Counted from the stretch's first letter, positions 1 through 13,258 are shown. The stretch: 64,000 nt of DNA from Sciurus carolinensis (GCF_902686445.1 NC_062216.1:8949084-9013083); one strand, 5' to 3'. A program made the numbers and translations. The notes: generated from the letters alone by a model not told the origin.

Positions 1-1928
1 AGGGAGCCCACAGAGCCTGTGAGCAGATGTCAGCTTCCATTCATGTCTCCCACAGGGTTGCTAGCCCAATATCAAACCAACTGAGAGGAGAAGAAAGAGG
101 AGGAGGAGGGACAAGGAGAAGGGAAGAGGGAAAGGGAGAGAACAAAAGAGGAAGTTTTAAAACTGCAAGTCCTGTTCTTTGTCCTCACCTCTCACCCTCC
201 AAGAAGCCCATCACAAAGCACTTACCAGAAACAGTAACTAAATTTCTCCAGTCTGGCTTTACATCAGTTCTAAATAAAAAATGTGTTTTGCATTTAATTT
301 CCTATGCTACTGTTCTTGATGGAAATTAGTTGGGTTTCCATCCCAAAACTTTCAAAGAATGAAGCCTAAAAATGAAAAACGTGACAACACGGGGCAAAGA
401 GAATAATCTGAAATGTCTGGAACATATAAACTCTGAAGCAACCATATAAGATAATTAGGAAGCATTAGCATATGGCTGAGGATGGACGAACAGGACCAAT
501 GGACAGTAGTCACTCCCTAACAGGACAATATGGATTCCAGTGTGCTGTTGGCATCCAGGACAGGACTGTTTAAAAATAAATAAATAAACAGTAAAATAGG
601 AGTTGTTAGAAATGGTGGAGAGAGAAGAAAGGAAGAAAGGGACCAGGAAAATAACCATGAATTAGCAAACAAAAGGGGGACACTAGTTAAGAAGTAAGAT
701 AAGAATCCACATATAAAATGACAAATAGTGGTGCAAACTTGAATGACTTTACTTTCTTCAACATCCTGCCCTATCTTCCCCTCAGAATGTACACCTTTTC
801 ATGTCCCTCCTGTCTTTAAAAATAATACCCCTTTTGAATCTGGCTGTTGCCCTATTTCGTTTCCTTTTCTTTTCAGTCATGCTTGTTGGAAGAGAAGGTG
901 GGCTCCAGGCTGGTCTCCCCTGCTGACCGGCTGACCCATGGTCACCTGATCCCCGGCTCTGCCCTCCCCTCTACTCACCCACCACCTGGGCAGGCCCACC
1001 CAGTGAGAAACTGCAGCCCACCATCTCTTTCTTCTCCATATTCTCTCCTCTCTTGGCTTCCCAAGAGCTCCTTTTCCTTTTCTAACTACTTTTTCTACAT
1101 ACCCTGTGCTCCACATCCTCTGCTCTTAGACATTGGGATTCCACACCCTCCAGCTCAGGCCCCTGGCATCCTTCTCCTGACGCCACCAGCTTGGTGGAAG
1201 GTGGGTGGAGACATCTCAGCCAGGTGCATGGGCCTGGGAGAAGGGAGCCCAGGCAGAGGCTCTCTAGGGCAACACTGCAGCCCCCACTGCCCAAAGGGCA
1301 AGGCGACAGCCCACAGGGATCCACTGCCCCTGTAGAACTCCCCTCCATAGGCACTCGCTGGTCCCCAAAGCCATTCACTCTAGAGAGAGGCAATCAGGAA
1401 GGAGACCACCTCTGGGAAGTGGGAAAACAGGAAGCTGAGGAGATATACACCCATTTTGGCCACCAAAGTCATATTAAGGGACTCTTTTTTCCTCAAAAGA
1501 TGAAAGAAGTGTGGGCTTGAGTGACAACTGACTGTCCTTTCTCACAGGCAGATCCAGTGAGGGGTCTGAAAGGTCAAGATCAGTGTCAGCCTATGGCCTG
1601 GCTGCCTCCCTAGCCCACACCGTGGCTCTTTCAGTGAGTATAAGGATATGATACAGCAACCAGCCACGTTTACAGAATAGAGGGCAACTCCATAGCAGTA
1701 AGGTGTCCTCCAAAGATTCTTGGACATAGCACACTATTAAAAAGCCATCGTGTGCACCTGCCAGGAGCCGGGCACCAGGTAGGCTCTTCCCCATGCTCGC
1801 TTCTGACCCCAGGAACATCCACATGGAGCAGGTGCCACTGTCTGTGTTTTACAAAAGAGAAAACAAGGCAAATTCACCCAAGGAAATGCTGCTAAGGAGC
1901 ACATACACTGGAGCTGAGACTCATCAGC
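1..1928. other. Intronic DNA without a recognised feature
   Basis: A purine-rich GA tract lies at about 86-150 and a GC-richer stretch at about 880-1350. Short frames on both strands lack family motifs and splice context. No repeat could be named. Confidence 0.5.
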
Positions 1929-2363
1929 TGTTCTGGTTTAAATATGAGGTGTCCCCAAAAGCATATGTGTGAGACAATGTAGGAAAGTTTAGAGGTGAAA
2001 TGACTGCATCATGAGAGCCTTCATCTAGTCAGTGCATTAATCCCCTGATAGGGATTGACTAGGTGGCAAGGTGTGACTCGAGAAGGTGGGTCACTGGGAG
2101 ATGCATTTGGGTTTCTATTTTGTCCTTGTTGAGAGTGAAGCACTTTCTCCCCAAACCCCTTCTTCCTGGTGTGATGTCCTGAGCCACTTCCCTTCACCAC
2201 ACCCTTCCCCCACGATGTCCTGCCTCACCTCAAGCCCTGAGGATGGAGCTGGCGGCCTGTGGACCAAGACTTCTCAAACCATAAGCCCCAAAATAAACTT
2301 TTTCTCCTCTAATTGTTCTCATCAAGTCTTTTGGTCACAGCAGTGAAAAAGCGAACTGAAACA
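1929..2363 (+). mobile_element. ERVL-MaLR solo LTR
   Basis: The piece starts TGTTCTGGTTTAAATATGAG and has the MaLR hallmarks: an early GTGTCCCCAAAAGC box, a GATGTCCTG..CCTCA section, an AATAAACTTTTTCTCC polyadenylation region near 2293 and a CTGAAACA end. It has the same architecture as the minus-strand LTR at 45687-46119. No clean target duplication is visible. There is no internal region, so this is a solo LTR in MSRA intron 1. Confidence 0.8.
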
Positions 2364-3335
2364 CCGTCCACACACGAAGTACATGAACTTTCACCAAACC
2401 AAATGGTTCCACACTCCTGAATGCACCTACTTATACAGTGGTGGCAAACATCAACCTATGATCATGAAAGATCCTGTAGAGAGAGATAATAAACATACAC
2501 TCATCTCCCAGCAGCCCACGCTGCAGCACAAATGAGTTTCTACATCTTGGCATTAAGTCGAGAGAGGAAAGTGGTACTCTTGGGAGAAAAAATATGAATG
2601 AGACTGAAGGAACACAGCAAACTCAATAAATCCAGAGACTGATATTGCTATGTGGTCTCTGCAGCAGTTATGCTGTGCTGATAACCTTACAAAAGTTCTG
2701 CATGGAACCTGTAAAATCATAAAACCATCTCTTGATTTGAGAACATAAAACAATGTCTTTTTTATGTTAACACAACCTTGGGGAAACTACAGATCTCTCT
2801 AAGACACTTTCCTCTGTCACGCTGAGAGCCATTTCCTTCATTCACCATTATTTTTACACATTTGTACAAAGATGTCACTTCCATAAATATTAAACAAAAA
2901 TCATAATGGAGAGGGTAAAGCTCAGATATCCTCTAACACTGTTTAGAAAGTTAGCTATTGGGCACACACAGCAGTTATAATCAAATTCCTAAAGATGGAT
3001 AGTTTGTACTGGAAGCTAAGTTAAAAACACTGCATCCATTTATTGAGATGCATTAATGAATCCAGGCCCTTCTGCAGGAACTGCAGACCCAGTGGGCCGG
3101 CATGCAGGTGGTGAGCACCTGCCTGCAGCTGCGTAGAGCCCACAATGCCAGTGTGGGCCTGAGAAGCAGGAAACAAGGGCAAGGCAGCCAAAGCACACTG
3201 ACCTGTCCCCCCATACCAGCCTGGCCTGGGCCAGTGCAGACACTTCCTCTGACGAGTGCTACAGACCTGAACCCACCCTCCCAAGCACCCATGATCTACC
3301 TCAACTCCAACTTCCCCATGAGCAATGGGAAAATG
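2364..3335. other. Unassigned intronic stretch
   Basis: The DNA is AT-rich up to about 3050, then moderately GC-rich (3060-3300). Minus-strand frames of up to 155 codons near 3021-3488 have no recognisable domain. Nothing was identified. Confidence 0.4.
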
Positions 3336-3660
3336 GAAGTAGGGCAGACTTGAATGGAATTGTAGGACTAACCAATAGCATTGGTACTTTTCCAAAACCT
3401 GAGCAGCATAACTTTTAGTTAATAGCTTAGTGCTTTTCCTAACCCTGATTAGCATAAATTTAGACCAACAGCACTGACCCAAGTGCAATAGAAACCCTTA
3501 GACTAGAAAACTCAAGTGGCAACCCCTATCAGGTCCCCTCTCACCCGGCAAAAGCTCTGTTGTTTTCTTCATACAGTAATAAATTCTACTCTTTTGCATT
3601 CACTCTTCCTCGTCTGTGGATTTCAATCCTCCAATTCAGGAGGCAAGATCCCAGAAAGAA
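3336..3660 (+). mobile_element. Possible ERV1-like LTR fragment
   Basis: A polyadenylation-type AATAAA (about 3579) is followed by a CT-rich CTCTTTTGCATTCACTCTTC section and a TTCAATCCTCC tail, like the R-U5 part of a gammaretrovirus-type LTR. The body has short repeated motifs, with 'agcataa' occurring twice. No clear 5' edge, no TSD and no coding remnant are seen. The call is weak. Confidence 0.35.
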
Positions 3661-4093
3661 GAAATTGGCAGTGAGCTTCTAGGGTCAGCTGCAACACTGA
3701 AGGGCATAGCCTGAGGCTATTAGGAGCTGCAACACACCACTAAATGGTAGTGGAGAAGTGGGCTTTGCCAGCTGTGATCCTAAGAGCTGACTGGCAGGCA
3801 TCCCCTGCCTTGATTAGCTGCTAATGCTACAACAGCTTTCTCAGCAGCAGAGGCCTACAGCTTACACAGACACCACCCACCAGTAGAAGTGGAGAAACTT
3901 TGGTCCCATTAATATTAATATCTATTGACTGCACCAAACTGAAAGGATTTTACTGAACAGACAACTTCCAGACATAATGTTACACAGGGCATAAGCTCAA
4001 ATACTCCTTCATTCACTTAACTAATAGCTACTGTGTAGCATGAATATATTAGGCAATGACTCAAACACTAGATCTCAACCAGTTGAAAATGCA

Positions 4094-4251
4094 CCTGTGG
4101 GGGGCTGGGGCTGTAGCTCATTGGTAGAGCACTTGCCTAGCATGTGTGAAGTACTGGGTTTGATCCTTAGCACCACATAAAAATAAACATATAAAATACA
4201 GGCATGCTGTCCATCTACAACTACAGAAATATTTTTTAAAAAAGAAAGAAA
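4094..4251 (+). mobile_element. ID SINE (tRNA-like)
   Basis: GGGGCTGGGGCTGTAGCTCA starts a tRNA-like body with an A box (TAGCTCATTGGTAGAGC) and a diverged B box (GGGTTTGATCC). The long sciurid-type tail follows, with the 'ccatctacaactac' segment and an A-rich end. It is flanked by 'gaaaatgca' (4085-4093 and 4252-4260), a target-site duplication. Confidence 0.9.
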
Positions 4252-4789
4252 GAAAATGCATGTATGGAATGAATTGGACAGCAGGAGACAGGAGGAATCT
4301 GATAGGGAAAAGAAAGGCAAACCAAAAGAAAGAGTTCATGAAACTACAGTGGGATTCAGAAACCTCTTCTGTAAAAGTCCAGATAAAAGTATCTTGGGCT
4401 CCAAAGGTCATACTGTCTCAATCACAACTCAATTCTGTTGTTATACTGCAAAAGCAAAATAAGCATGCATGTGTTTCAATAAAACTTTATTTGTAAAAAC
4501 AGCCACTAGAAGACCAATTCAATACAGTACGCTCAGGAAATCAGGTGGTGACCTTTGCTGGCCCCCCTGGTAGTGGGATTCTCCTCTGAAGCTGACAACT
4601 AGTGTGTAGTTGATAAATAAGCCTCAACATCAGCCTCAGCCTCAGCCACAACCTGATACAAAACCCAACTTGAACAGATCAGGGCCTTAATTGTAAAATT
4701 AACACTGGAAAACTTTAAGGGGGAAAAATGCTCCAGAGAAGATCTTCAGGATCACAGTAAGGCAGAGTTCTACAGCTTGATACAAAAAT

Positions 4790-5075
4790 CATGACACATA
4801 AAAAGAAAACCTGGTAAGTGGAACTCAACCAAAGATGAAAACTTCTTCTCTGCAAAAGGCCTTATTACAAAGATAAAAAGACAAGTTACAGTCTAGGAGA
4901 AAATATATGCAAACCCACATCTGACAAAGAAATAGTATATACAAACAACTCAACCTAACAGTAAAAATAATAATAATCCAATTAGAAATGTCTAACATTT
5001 TACCAAAGACTTTACACCAAAGAGGATATACAAATGACATCCTAACCTTCACTAGAAAATAATTATCCTCTTTTC
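4790..5075 (+). mobile_element. Old L1 fragment (ORF2 C-terminal part)
   Basis: The order of motifs matches the segment of L1 ORF2 just before the zinc-knuckle region: 'cttctctgcaaaagg', 'gtctaggagaaaatat', then 'aatccaattagaaatg'. It resembles the same part of the younger L1 at 17590-17760 but is heavily mutated. It ends just before an AAG microsatellite. Confidence 0.55.
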
Positions 5076-5122
5076 TTCCATATATTGGAGCAAATCCACA
5101 TAGCTAGTCAAAGCATAATCCT

Positions 5123-5160
5123 GAAGAAGAAGAAGAAGAAGAAGAAGAAGAAGAAGAAAA
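5123..5160 (+). repeat. (GAA)n microsatellite
   Basis: About 12 uninterrupted GAA units lie in MSRA intron 1. The strand read here is purine; the MSRA transcript would carry UUC repeats. Confidence 0.95.
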
Positions 5161-8100
5161 GTCTTTATGGCATAACTTATTTTTTAAGTTATCTGCAGCC
5201 GGCTGGGTGACCTCTTGCCTTCACCATTGGCAGTCAGGTGCTTCCCCTGGAGTCCATGGTTCCCGTGCTCCTGCCCAGGATGGGGTGGCATGGGCCTACA
5301 CGCGGCATCACAGTGGGCCCGGGGCTGGGGCAGTGCTGCTTGGAGCCAGAGCACGCATCTTGGTGTGGGAGAAACGTGGCAGTGAGCAAGAAACTCCAGG
5401 ACTGACAGAGACTCCTGCAGAGGCTGGCCGGGAGGTGAGTGGCTGCTGGTGAACAGGTTCTTGGGAAGAGAAAAGGCACCGCAGGCTTCCAGCAGGGCAG
5501 GGCTTTCTGGGGGGTCCTATCTGACAGCTCCCCACTGGTTCTGCAACTCAAAGGCAGTTTTATTTTCATCTGCTAACTACAGTACTTGGAGATATTTTTT
5601 TTTCCAGCTGGAAACCTATGAATTCCCTCAAAGTTTTTCATTTTCATGACTCTTCCCTTTGGGGTACAATCTGTCAAAATACCAATTTTTTTCAGTAAGT
5701 CAAAGAAGAGTTTGTGGCCTCATCTGATCAAAGGCTTTTAACTTTTCACATTGTATTTGACCTAAGCAAACTGTAAGTTACCTAACAGTACACTACAAAT
5801 ATTTTTTTAAATCAAAGGTAAAACATGAAAAATTTATAAAGGAAATTCAACACTAATATTATTACTTTACCATGGTAACATTTTTCAAAAGAATTCATTT
5901 TTTGTATATTCTCTGGGAAGACATTCAATGTTCTTAAATTTTTTTCCTCATGATTTAAATGTAATGGTAATATATTCATTGAATATATTGTCACTCTGAA
6001 TTTCCTCCAGTTTTGCTATTACCAGTCTTTGCTCTATTATGATGTAAATTTAATAAACTTATTCAACAAGGTAGTGGATCCAAAATATACTCTGCCGAGA
6101 AACACCACAGATTGACTCACATGAAATGATAAAGAAGTCCTACGGGAATATAAGAAGCCATGTCTTTCTCATGTTGGGCAGTAACCTCATGTCAACTTCG
6201 GTTAAAGGCCCATTATACAGAAAGGGACCCAAACAACACAGAGGTCTCCGGTCAAGGAAAATCAAGCACTGAGCATCATGAGTTGACAGTCAAACATCTC
6301 ATCAAAGGAGAAGAGCTTTTGGATAGGATATCAAAAGGGAATCAGTCATGGAATCCAAAAGCCAGCAGGGTACTGTAATCAGGCTAGGAGCTCAGGAAAC
6401 ATGAGGGGGGAATAGTTATCACTCAGCCCCAAATATAGGAAAGAAAATCTACCTTTTCTCCCTAAAGAGAAGTAGTGCCACTGACGGAAATGTGAACGTT
6501 AAAACAGGTAGCCAGTGGTTTCCGGTGGAATGACACGGTGGCTTTTAGGTTTAGGGCTACAGTAGGACATACACATCCTGTTAGAATTTAGAAACATAAA
6601 CGTGGAACTTTCGCAAGATGAGATGCCAGGCACAGAAGAGAGGGACTAGAACCAGGAAAGAAGACAGCCGGCGGAGGGAGGGAGGGAAAGAAGAACGGGA
6701 AGGGGCAGTGTGAGCACATGCCAAAGATAAGGCCCAGGTCATGTGCTTTCAACTTCTTGCCATCTTTCAACTCAAAACGTGACAAGCAGATGGACAGAAG
6801 GTGAGATGACTAGATTGCTATGTGAAGATGACACTGAGCTCACTACAAGTCTGACACGGCTAAAGTTCTGGGCCACATGGCAAAGCTTAGTCCTCTGTTC
6901 CCATCCTGGGCAGGTTCTCTGAGCTAAAGCGAGGAGAGGAAAGTGGCAGGTAAACAGACCATCACTCTGTCATATAGGCAAGTGGCACTCCTTTTCACAT
7001 ACATTTGTACTTGGCTACAGAAATTCTACCTAGCTGATGATGCTTCCTGAATATGACAGGAAAAACCAACAACATGGCAACTGGCAGACAATGACAAGCC
7101 CACACCCCCAATCCCAACATAGTTCAACACACTGTGCTCCCCTGGCCCCCCAGCTTTCCTTGACTGTCATGTGCCACTGTATCCCATGTGGCATGTCTAT
7201 TAAGCACAGTACCACTCAGAAGGGCCCTGCCTCTCAGGAACCATGCTGCTGTCATTCAGCAAGTACTTGATGTCTGCCTATCGACAATTCCTGCCCTCGA
7301 ATAGCTTACTCCTAGTCCCACCTACTCACCAAACAGTGGGTATTGTGACTCTCTCAGACAAAGTGGGAATTCATGGTAGGAGAAAGATGAACAGATAGCA
7401 TGAAGAAGATCCACAACTCTCATTCATCTCTCTATGACATCTAGAAACCATCCCTGGAAGAATTCTGAGTCTCAGACATCACCAGAGGTTCAAGAACTTT
7501 GGTGGGTTCAGGACAGCTTGACCACCCAAGGGCTGCTGTGTGGGAAGGGGTCAGACCAAGCTCAGCAAGGAGGTACCACCCTGTCCTTCCTGAGGCCTGG
7601 CAGCCCTCCTGCTCTCTAAAGCCCAGGGCTCAGCTGTTGTTGCCTCACCCAGCCAGCCTCCCCAGCCACTGGCTTTCCTCCCTCCCACATCCCCTCCCCA
7701 CCCAGGCAGAGGCTCACAGGGACTCCCAAACCTGAGGGTGGCAGGCCAAGGCCCCACATGAATGGTGCTGAACTCTGCCCTTTCCCCATCCCTGCTGCAG
7801 GTGCCTAGCAAGCCTCTGCTCAGGAACTCAATCCCTTCATCAAGCCAGAAGCCAAGAAGGATAGAAAGAACAGACTGAAGAAATCCACACAAATCCATCA
7901 CCACTACTGGAACAATTTAGAGTAAATGCCCATGTCAGCTATGTTGGCTTCTCTGTGGCACCGTGGTGATAGAAGACCACGGAAAGACCACCCATTCGGT
8001 CTTTGTTTTCAGATATTAACCATGCTTTGCATAATACCCATAAACCACTACTAGGTACCTGGTGTGGGCAGCATCCTTTATGGAGTACCGTAGACCAGAG

Positions 8101-9200
8101 AAAGAAATAAGTGGCAAACATGGGGCTCCCTCAAGGAGCACAAGGTGGCTTCTCCCGCTAGAAGCCACTGTCATATAGGAAATAAGACATAGACTTGATA
8201 ACTTGGCAGCAAAGCATCTAAAGCAGCAGTGCAAGAGCTGATAGAAGGAATCATAAGTCGCACGTAAATGTTTGTCCAGTGAAGAAGAAAGAGATCGCTG
8301 AGGCTTGAAAGAAAAGGGTTGGGTTTACAGAAGTGGAATTAAGCCAGGCCAATTTTGAAGGAGTAAGATAAGGATATATGGAAACATATGCTTTGCCCAA
8401 GCAGGCCTTTAATAGACATTTAATGAAAGAATAAATAAAAAGATCAGAGCATGCAATCCTCGTGGGTAGAGTAACATGAACGACTGCAGAGGTGGCACAC
8501 TGAATCGTGTCATGAAGAAGGTGGGCTCCACAGAGGCACAATGGAACACAGGCTGAGAGACGGGGAGGGATCAGATGGTGGGGGTACAGAATACCTTCCA
8601 GGGACATCAGGGAAACAGAAAGTTCTGCAACAGAAGAGTAAAACAATCTAAGGGCTTTGCACAGGAAGCAAAGAGGAGAAATAGCAGTTCTGTGTCCTAC
8701 AATTTAGAAATTAATCACACATTGGGGGAAATGTTTTTAAAAGAAAAACTGTTTCCTATCATTTTCTTCTAAAAATCTGTGTACATCACTCACCATAAAA
8801 GAAATACACATAATGCCTGACACATAATAGTAGAAGGAATTTGTCCCCAAAGATCTTTTCTTTGTATAAATGATGCCACCACAATTGACGCTTCAATAAA
8901 AATGAATATTTATGAAATGTAAAATGGCTTGGATTAACTTATTCCAATTTCACCCTCTAAATTTAGATTTTTAAATCATGCCAAAATGTAGATTTTGATT
9001 ACAAAAGCACATTGGGGGAAAAAGAAGATGTACTTGACAAGGAAACGAGAGAAAAAAAAATTTTTTAAATTGAAATAAGTATGACAAAAGATGATAGAAA
9101 GGTGGTCAATTAAACTACAACAGCAGAGATATCATCCTCAACATGGAGACATTTAGTTCACTAATGCAGTCACATTAGGAGAATCAGAAGTTATAGAGAA
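5161..9200. other. Mostly unique intronic DNA
   Basis: A GC-rich patch lies at 5200-5480 and another at 7480-7800. Frames up to about 130 codons occur on both strands without recognisable domains. A purine-rich GGGAGG tract is at 6670-6700. About 7960-8660 has a weak look of ancient L2, but I would not assign it. No gene is seen. Confidence 0.45.
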
Positions 9201-9209
9201 GCATGAAGT

Positions 9210-10135
9210 AAAAGTCTGTGTATCCCATCCATCTCAGCTCATCACACGGCCCTCCCCCAGCTATTAGTCCTCAGCTCTCCTTTCAAAGTTTCTTTATACA
9301 TACATGCATGTTATTATTTTCCTCCTTGTTCACACACAAGTTAGCATCCTACCCATACTGTTCTGACCTTGCTTTCTCGCTTCACTGTATCTTGGCAATC
9401 TCTCCACGCCATTCATACAGACGTACCACATTCTTTATACAGCTGCATATTTCATTGTGAGGATGAACCATCATTTATTTAACTAGCCCTATTGATGGGC
9501 ACTTGGGTTGTTTCCAATCTTCAGCTACTGCAAACAAAGCTGCAGTGAATAACCTGGTACAGTCGTCACTTGGCACTCGTGCAAGTGGATCTGTAGGGCA
9601 ATTCCCAGAAATTGAATTCCTGAGTCAAAAGGTAGATGCATTTAAATTTTCGGTAGATACTGCCAAATTGCTTTCCATGAGAGTGGAGCCGACCCACGCT
9701 CTCGCCAGCACCACACATTTCGTCAAGAATCTACCAATGGAGTATGTCTTCAAAGCGCTGGGGGTTTGCCAATCTGAAAGTGGTATTAGCAGTGAGTGCA
9801 GTTGAGCATCTTTTTATGTCTAAGAGCCAATTGTGCTTCCTTTTCTGGAAATTATCTGCTCAAAACCTTTGCCTGCCTTCTAATGGACGTTGGCGTTTTC
9901 TTACTCTAGAAGCTTCCTAGGTACTAGGGAGGCCCTCCTCCACCTATGACAGGTGTTGCACACATGCATCCCAGGCTGTCTTCTGACTTGGCTTAAGGTG
10001 ATTTTTGCCACACAGAAGACTCTTGGGTTGAAATGATCTAATTTATCAGTCCTTTACATCTTTGATTTTAAAATCACAGTAACAACAGCTTTCCTCACAC
10101 CAAGATTTTAAAGGAATTCTCCTTCTCTCATACTT
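9210..10135 (-). mobile_element. Ancient L1 (L1M-type) 3' part, antisense
   Basis: Read on the plus strand, it contains the reverse complement of typical L1M 3' sequence: 'ttatttaactagccctattgatgggcacttgggttgtttccaa', broken here into recognisable short blocks near 9470-9540, then a 'gcaattcccag' block and a 'tctttttatgtc' block. It is old and heavily mutated. Confidence 0.7.
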
Positions 10136-10185
10136 AAATTTACGTTTAACTAACTGTAAAAAGAGTAGTTAATGTCCGGACACTC

Positions 10186-10392
10186 TACAGCCAAGCTGCC
10201 TAGGTACATATGCCAGCCCCAATACTTATTAGCTGTGTGATCTTGGGTAAGATACATAACTTCTCTGGGTCTCAATTTCTGCATCTATAAAAGGAGATAA
10301 TAGTTACAACTTCATCTGATTATTGAGAAGAGTAAATGTGTTAGTAAATGTAATACTACCATAAGTGTGAGCTATTATAATCATCATATATC
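10186..10392 (+). mobile_element. MIR SINE
   Basis: The MIR core 'tgtgtgatcttgggtaa' is followed by 'cttctctgggtctca', 'atctataaaaggagataat' and a tail ending near 'agctattat'. This is the conserved MIR order. The copy is ancient and has no TSD. Confidence 0.8.
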
Positions 10393-10439
10393 TGTTGAGA
10401 ATTTAATTTTGTTTCAGCTGTGAAGTACAGAGCCAACAT

Positions 10440-10547
10440 TTTTCCCCATATTGCTACCCATTTTTCCCAACACCACTTACTAAATAGTCCATCTTTTTCC
10501 CCACTGAGTTATCACTTTTATCAAATGCTATAATCCTATACGTATTT
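10440..10547 (-). mobile_element. Ancient L1 fragment, antisense
   Basis: The block 'cccaacaccacttactaaatag' followed by 'tttttccccactgagttatc' matches the reverse complement of a conserved L1M region. It is probably the same old element as 9210-10135, split by a MIR and intervening sequence. Confidence 0.5.
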
Positions 10548-10557
10548 AAGAATTTCT

Positions 10558-10606
10558 CACGCGCAAGGCCCTGAGTTCGGTCCTCGGCCCTGAAAAGAAA
10601 AAAAAA
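10558..10606 (+). mobile_element. Very short 5'-truncated ID SINE
   Basis: Only the 3' half of the ID body is present (CGCGCAAGGCCCTGAGTTC with B-box GAGTTCGGTCC), followed by an A-rich tail. It is flanked by perfect 10-bp duplications 'aagaatttct' at 10548-10557 and 10607-10616, so this is a genuine truncated insertion and not a decayed full copy. Confidence 0.85.
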
Positions 10607-10761
10607 AAGAATTTCTAATCTTTTCCCCCTCTCTCTTTTGTACATCACTAATTCTCTTATCTTGCCTGACAACTGCTAGGACCTATAACACAACATTAAA
10701 CTGAGAGGAAACAGGTAAACATGAGTAGTAGGAACATGGAGATTTAGGAGTTAATTCTACA

Positions 10762-10961
10762 GGCTGAACCTACATGGATTAAACTCTGGGGCACTTGACC
10801 ACTGAGCCACATCCCCAGCCCTATTTTGTATTTTATTTAGAGACAGGTTCTCACTGAGTTGCTTAGCACCTTGCTTTTGCTGAGGCTGGCTTTGGACTTG
10901 CAATCTCCTTGCCTCAGCCTCCCGAGCCTCTGGGATTACAGGCATGTGCCACCCACCCCAG
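10762..10961 (-). mobile_element. B1-dID dimeric SINE, antisense
   Basis: On the plus strand, an inverted ID half ('ccactgagccacatccccagccc') precedes an inverted B1 half ('cctcagcctcccgagcctctgggattacaggcatg' in blocks). This is the head-to-tail B1 plus diverged ID dimer. Flanking 'ttctaca' at 10755-10761 and 10962-10968 is a short duplication. Confidence 0.85.
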
Positions 10962-11031
10962 TTCTACATGTTTTTAAAGAAACAGCTTACACACGAGTTA
11001 TCCTGGCCCTGCTCTGACTTAAGATAATAGC

Positions 11032-13258
11032 CCCTAACCAGAATCACATGATAATCTCAATAGACAAAGAAAAAATATTTAACAAAATACAGCACCCTTT
11101 CATGTTCAAAACACTAGAAAAACTAGGGATAGTAGGAACATACCTCAACATTGTAAAAGCCATATATGCATTCCCTCTAAAAACTGGAACAAGACAGGGA
11201 TCCCTCTTTCACTTTTAGTCAATATCATCCTTGAAACTCTAGGCAGAGCAATTAGAAAGAAAGAAATTAAAGGGATAAAAATAGGTAAAGAAGAACTCAA
11301 ACTATCACTATTTGCCAATGACATGATTCTACATTTAGAAGATTCAAAAAATTCCACCAGAAAACTTCTAGAACAAATAAATGAAATCAGCAAAATCAAT
11401 GCCCATAAATCAAATGTGTTCCTGTACATCAGCAATGAATACACTGAAAGAGATATTAGGAAAATTGCCCCACACACAATAGCCTCAAAAAAATAAAATA
11501 TAAATAATAAAATAACAAAAGAGGTGAAAGACCTCTACAATGAAAAACACAGAACACTAAAGAAAGAAATTGAAGAGGACCTTAGAAGATGGAAAGACTT
11601 CCCATGCTCCTGGATAGGCAGAAATATTGTCAAAATGGCCATACTACCAAAAGCATTATACAGATTTAATGCAATCCTATTAAAATCCCAACAACATTCT
11701 TCATAGAACTAGAAAAAGCAATCATGAAATTGATTCTTCCAAATAAGAGATCCAGAATAGCCAAAACAATCCTTAGTAAGAAAAGTGAAGCAGGAGGCAT
11801 CACACTACCAGACTTTAAACTACACTATAGAACCACAGTAACAAAAACAGCATGCTATGGCACCAAAACAGACACACAGACCAATGGTACAAAATAAAAG
11901 ACACAGAGATAAACCCACATAAATATAGTTATCTCATACTAGACAAAGGTGCCAAAAACATTCACTGGAGAAAAGATAGCCTATTCAATAAGTGATCCTA
12001 GGAAAAATGGAAAGTCACGTGTTAAAAAATGAAATTAAACCCTTATCTCTTACCCTGCATGAAACTCAACCCAAAGTGGACCAAAGCCTTAGGCACTAGA
12101 CTAGAGATCCTGCACCTTACACCCAAATCTTCACCTTATCACCCTAGGATCTAACTTCCTTAACAAGACCCCTAAAGAACAAGAAGCAAAATCAAGAATC
12201 AATAAGTGGGATGGATTCAAACTAAAAAGCTTCTTCTCAGCAAAAGAAACAACCAAGAATGTGAAGAGAGAGCCTACAGATTAGGAGAAAATCTTTACCA
12301 CATGCACCTCAGATAAAGTATTAATCTCTAGGATACATAAAGAATTCAAAAAACTTAACACCAAAAAAACAAATAACCCAATCAATAAATGGGCTAAGGA
12401 ACTGAACAGATACTTCACAGAAGAAGAAATACAATGGATCAACAAATATATGAAAAAATGTTCAACATCACTAGTGATTAGAGAAACACAAATCAAAACT
12501 ACTCCAAAATTTTATCTCATTCCAGTCAGAATGGCAACCATCAAGAATACAGGCAACAATGAAAGTTGGCAAGGATGTGGGGGAAAAGGCACACTCATAC
12601 ATTGTTGGTGGGACTGCAAATTGGTGCAAGCACTAAGGAAAGCAGTATGGAGATTCCTCAGAAAACTTGGAATGGGACTACCATTTGACCCCGCTATCCC
12701 ACTTCAAGGTTTATACTCAAAGGACTTAAAATCGCTGTTTACGGCAGCTCAATTCACAATAGCTAAACTATGGAACCAACCTAGGTGCCCTTTGATAAAT
12801 GAGTGGATAAAGAAAATGGGGTGTATATATATTCAATGGAATAATACTCAGTTTTAAAGAAGAATGAAATTATGGCATTTGTCAGTAAATGGATGGAGTT
12901 GGAGAATATCATGTTAAGCGAAATAAGCCAATCCCAAAAACCCAAAGGTCAAATGTTTTCTCTTATATGCGGATGCTAATTCACAATAAGGGGGGGCAGG
13001 GTGCTAGGAAAGAATAGAGTTACTTTAAGTAGAGGGGAATGAAGGCAGGGGGGGGATACGGGGATAGGAAGGATAGTAGGATGAAACAGACATTATTACC
13101 TTATGTACATATATGACTACATGACTGATGTGATTCTACAACACGTACAATCAGAAAAATGAGAAATTATACCCCATTTATGTATGATATATCAGAGTGC
13201 ATAAACACATTCTACTGTCAGGTATAATTAATTAGAACAAATTTTTAAATTTTTTTAA
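11032..13258 (+). mobile_element. 5'-truncated L1 (ORF2 3' part and 3'UTR), defective
   Basis: The element starts within the ORF2 reverse transcriptase domain and runs through the C-terminal zinc-knuckle region into a G-rich 3'UTR (about 12980-13080) and an A/T-rich tail. Perfect 11-bp duplications 'aagataatagc' flank it at 11021-11031 and 13259-13269. ORF2 is broken by many shifts and stops. The catalytic FADD motif reads Phe-Ala-Asn-Asp (Asn at 11317-11319), and a segment of about 44 bp present in the younger L1 near 16500-16543 is missing near 11171. Its 3'UTR differs from that of the neighbouring L1, so they are different subfamilies. Confidence 0.92.

Noticed and set aside
5207..5569. 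GC-rich frames on both strands near 5.2-5.5 kb as a possible exon
   Set aside because: There is no homology, no supported splice sites and no CpG-island pattern. The two strands give equally long frames, which is typical of chance.
9503..9805. 100-codon plus-strand frame near 9.5 kb
   Set aside because: It is an antisense translation of an ancient L1M 3' region.
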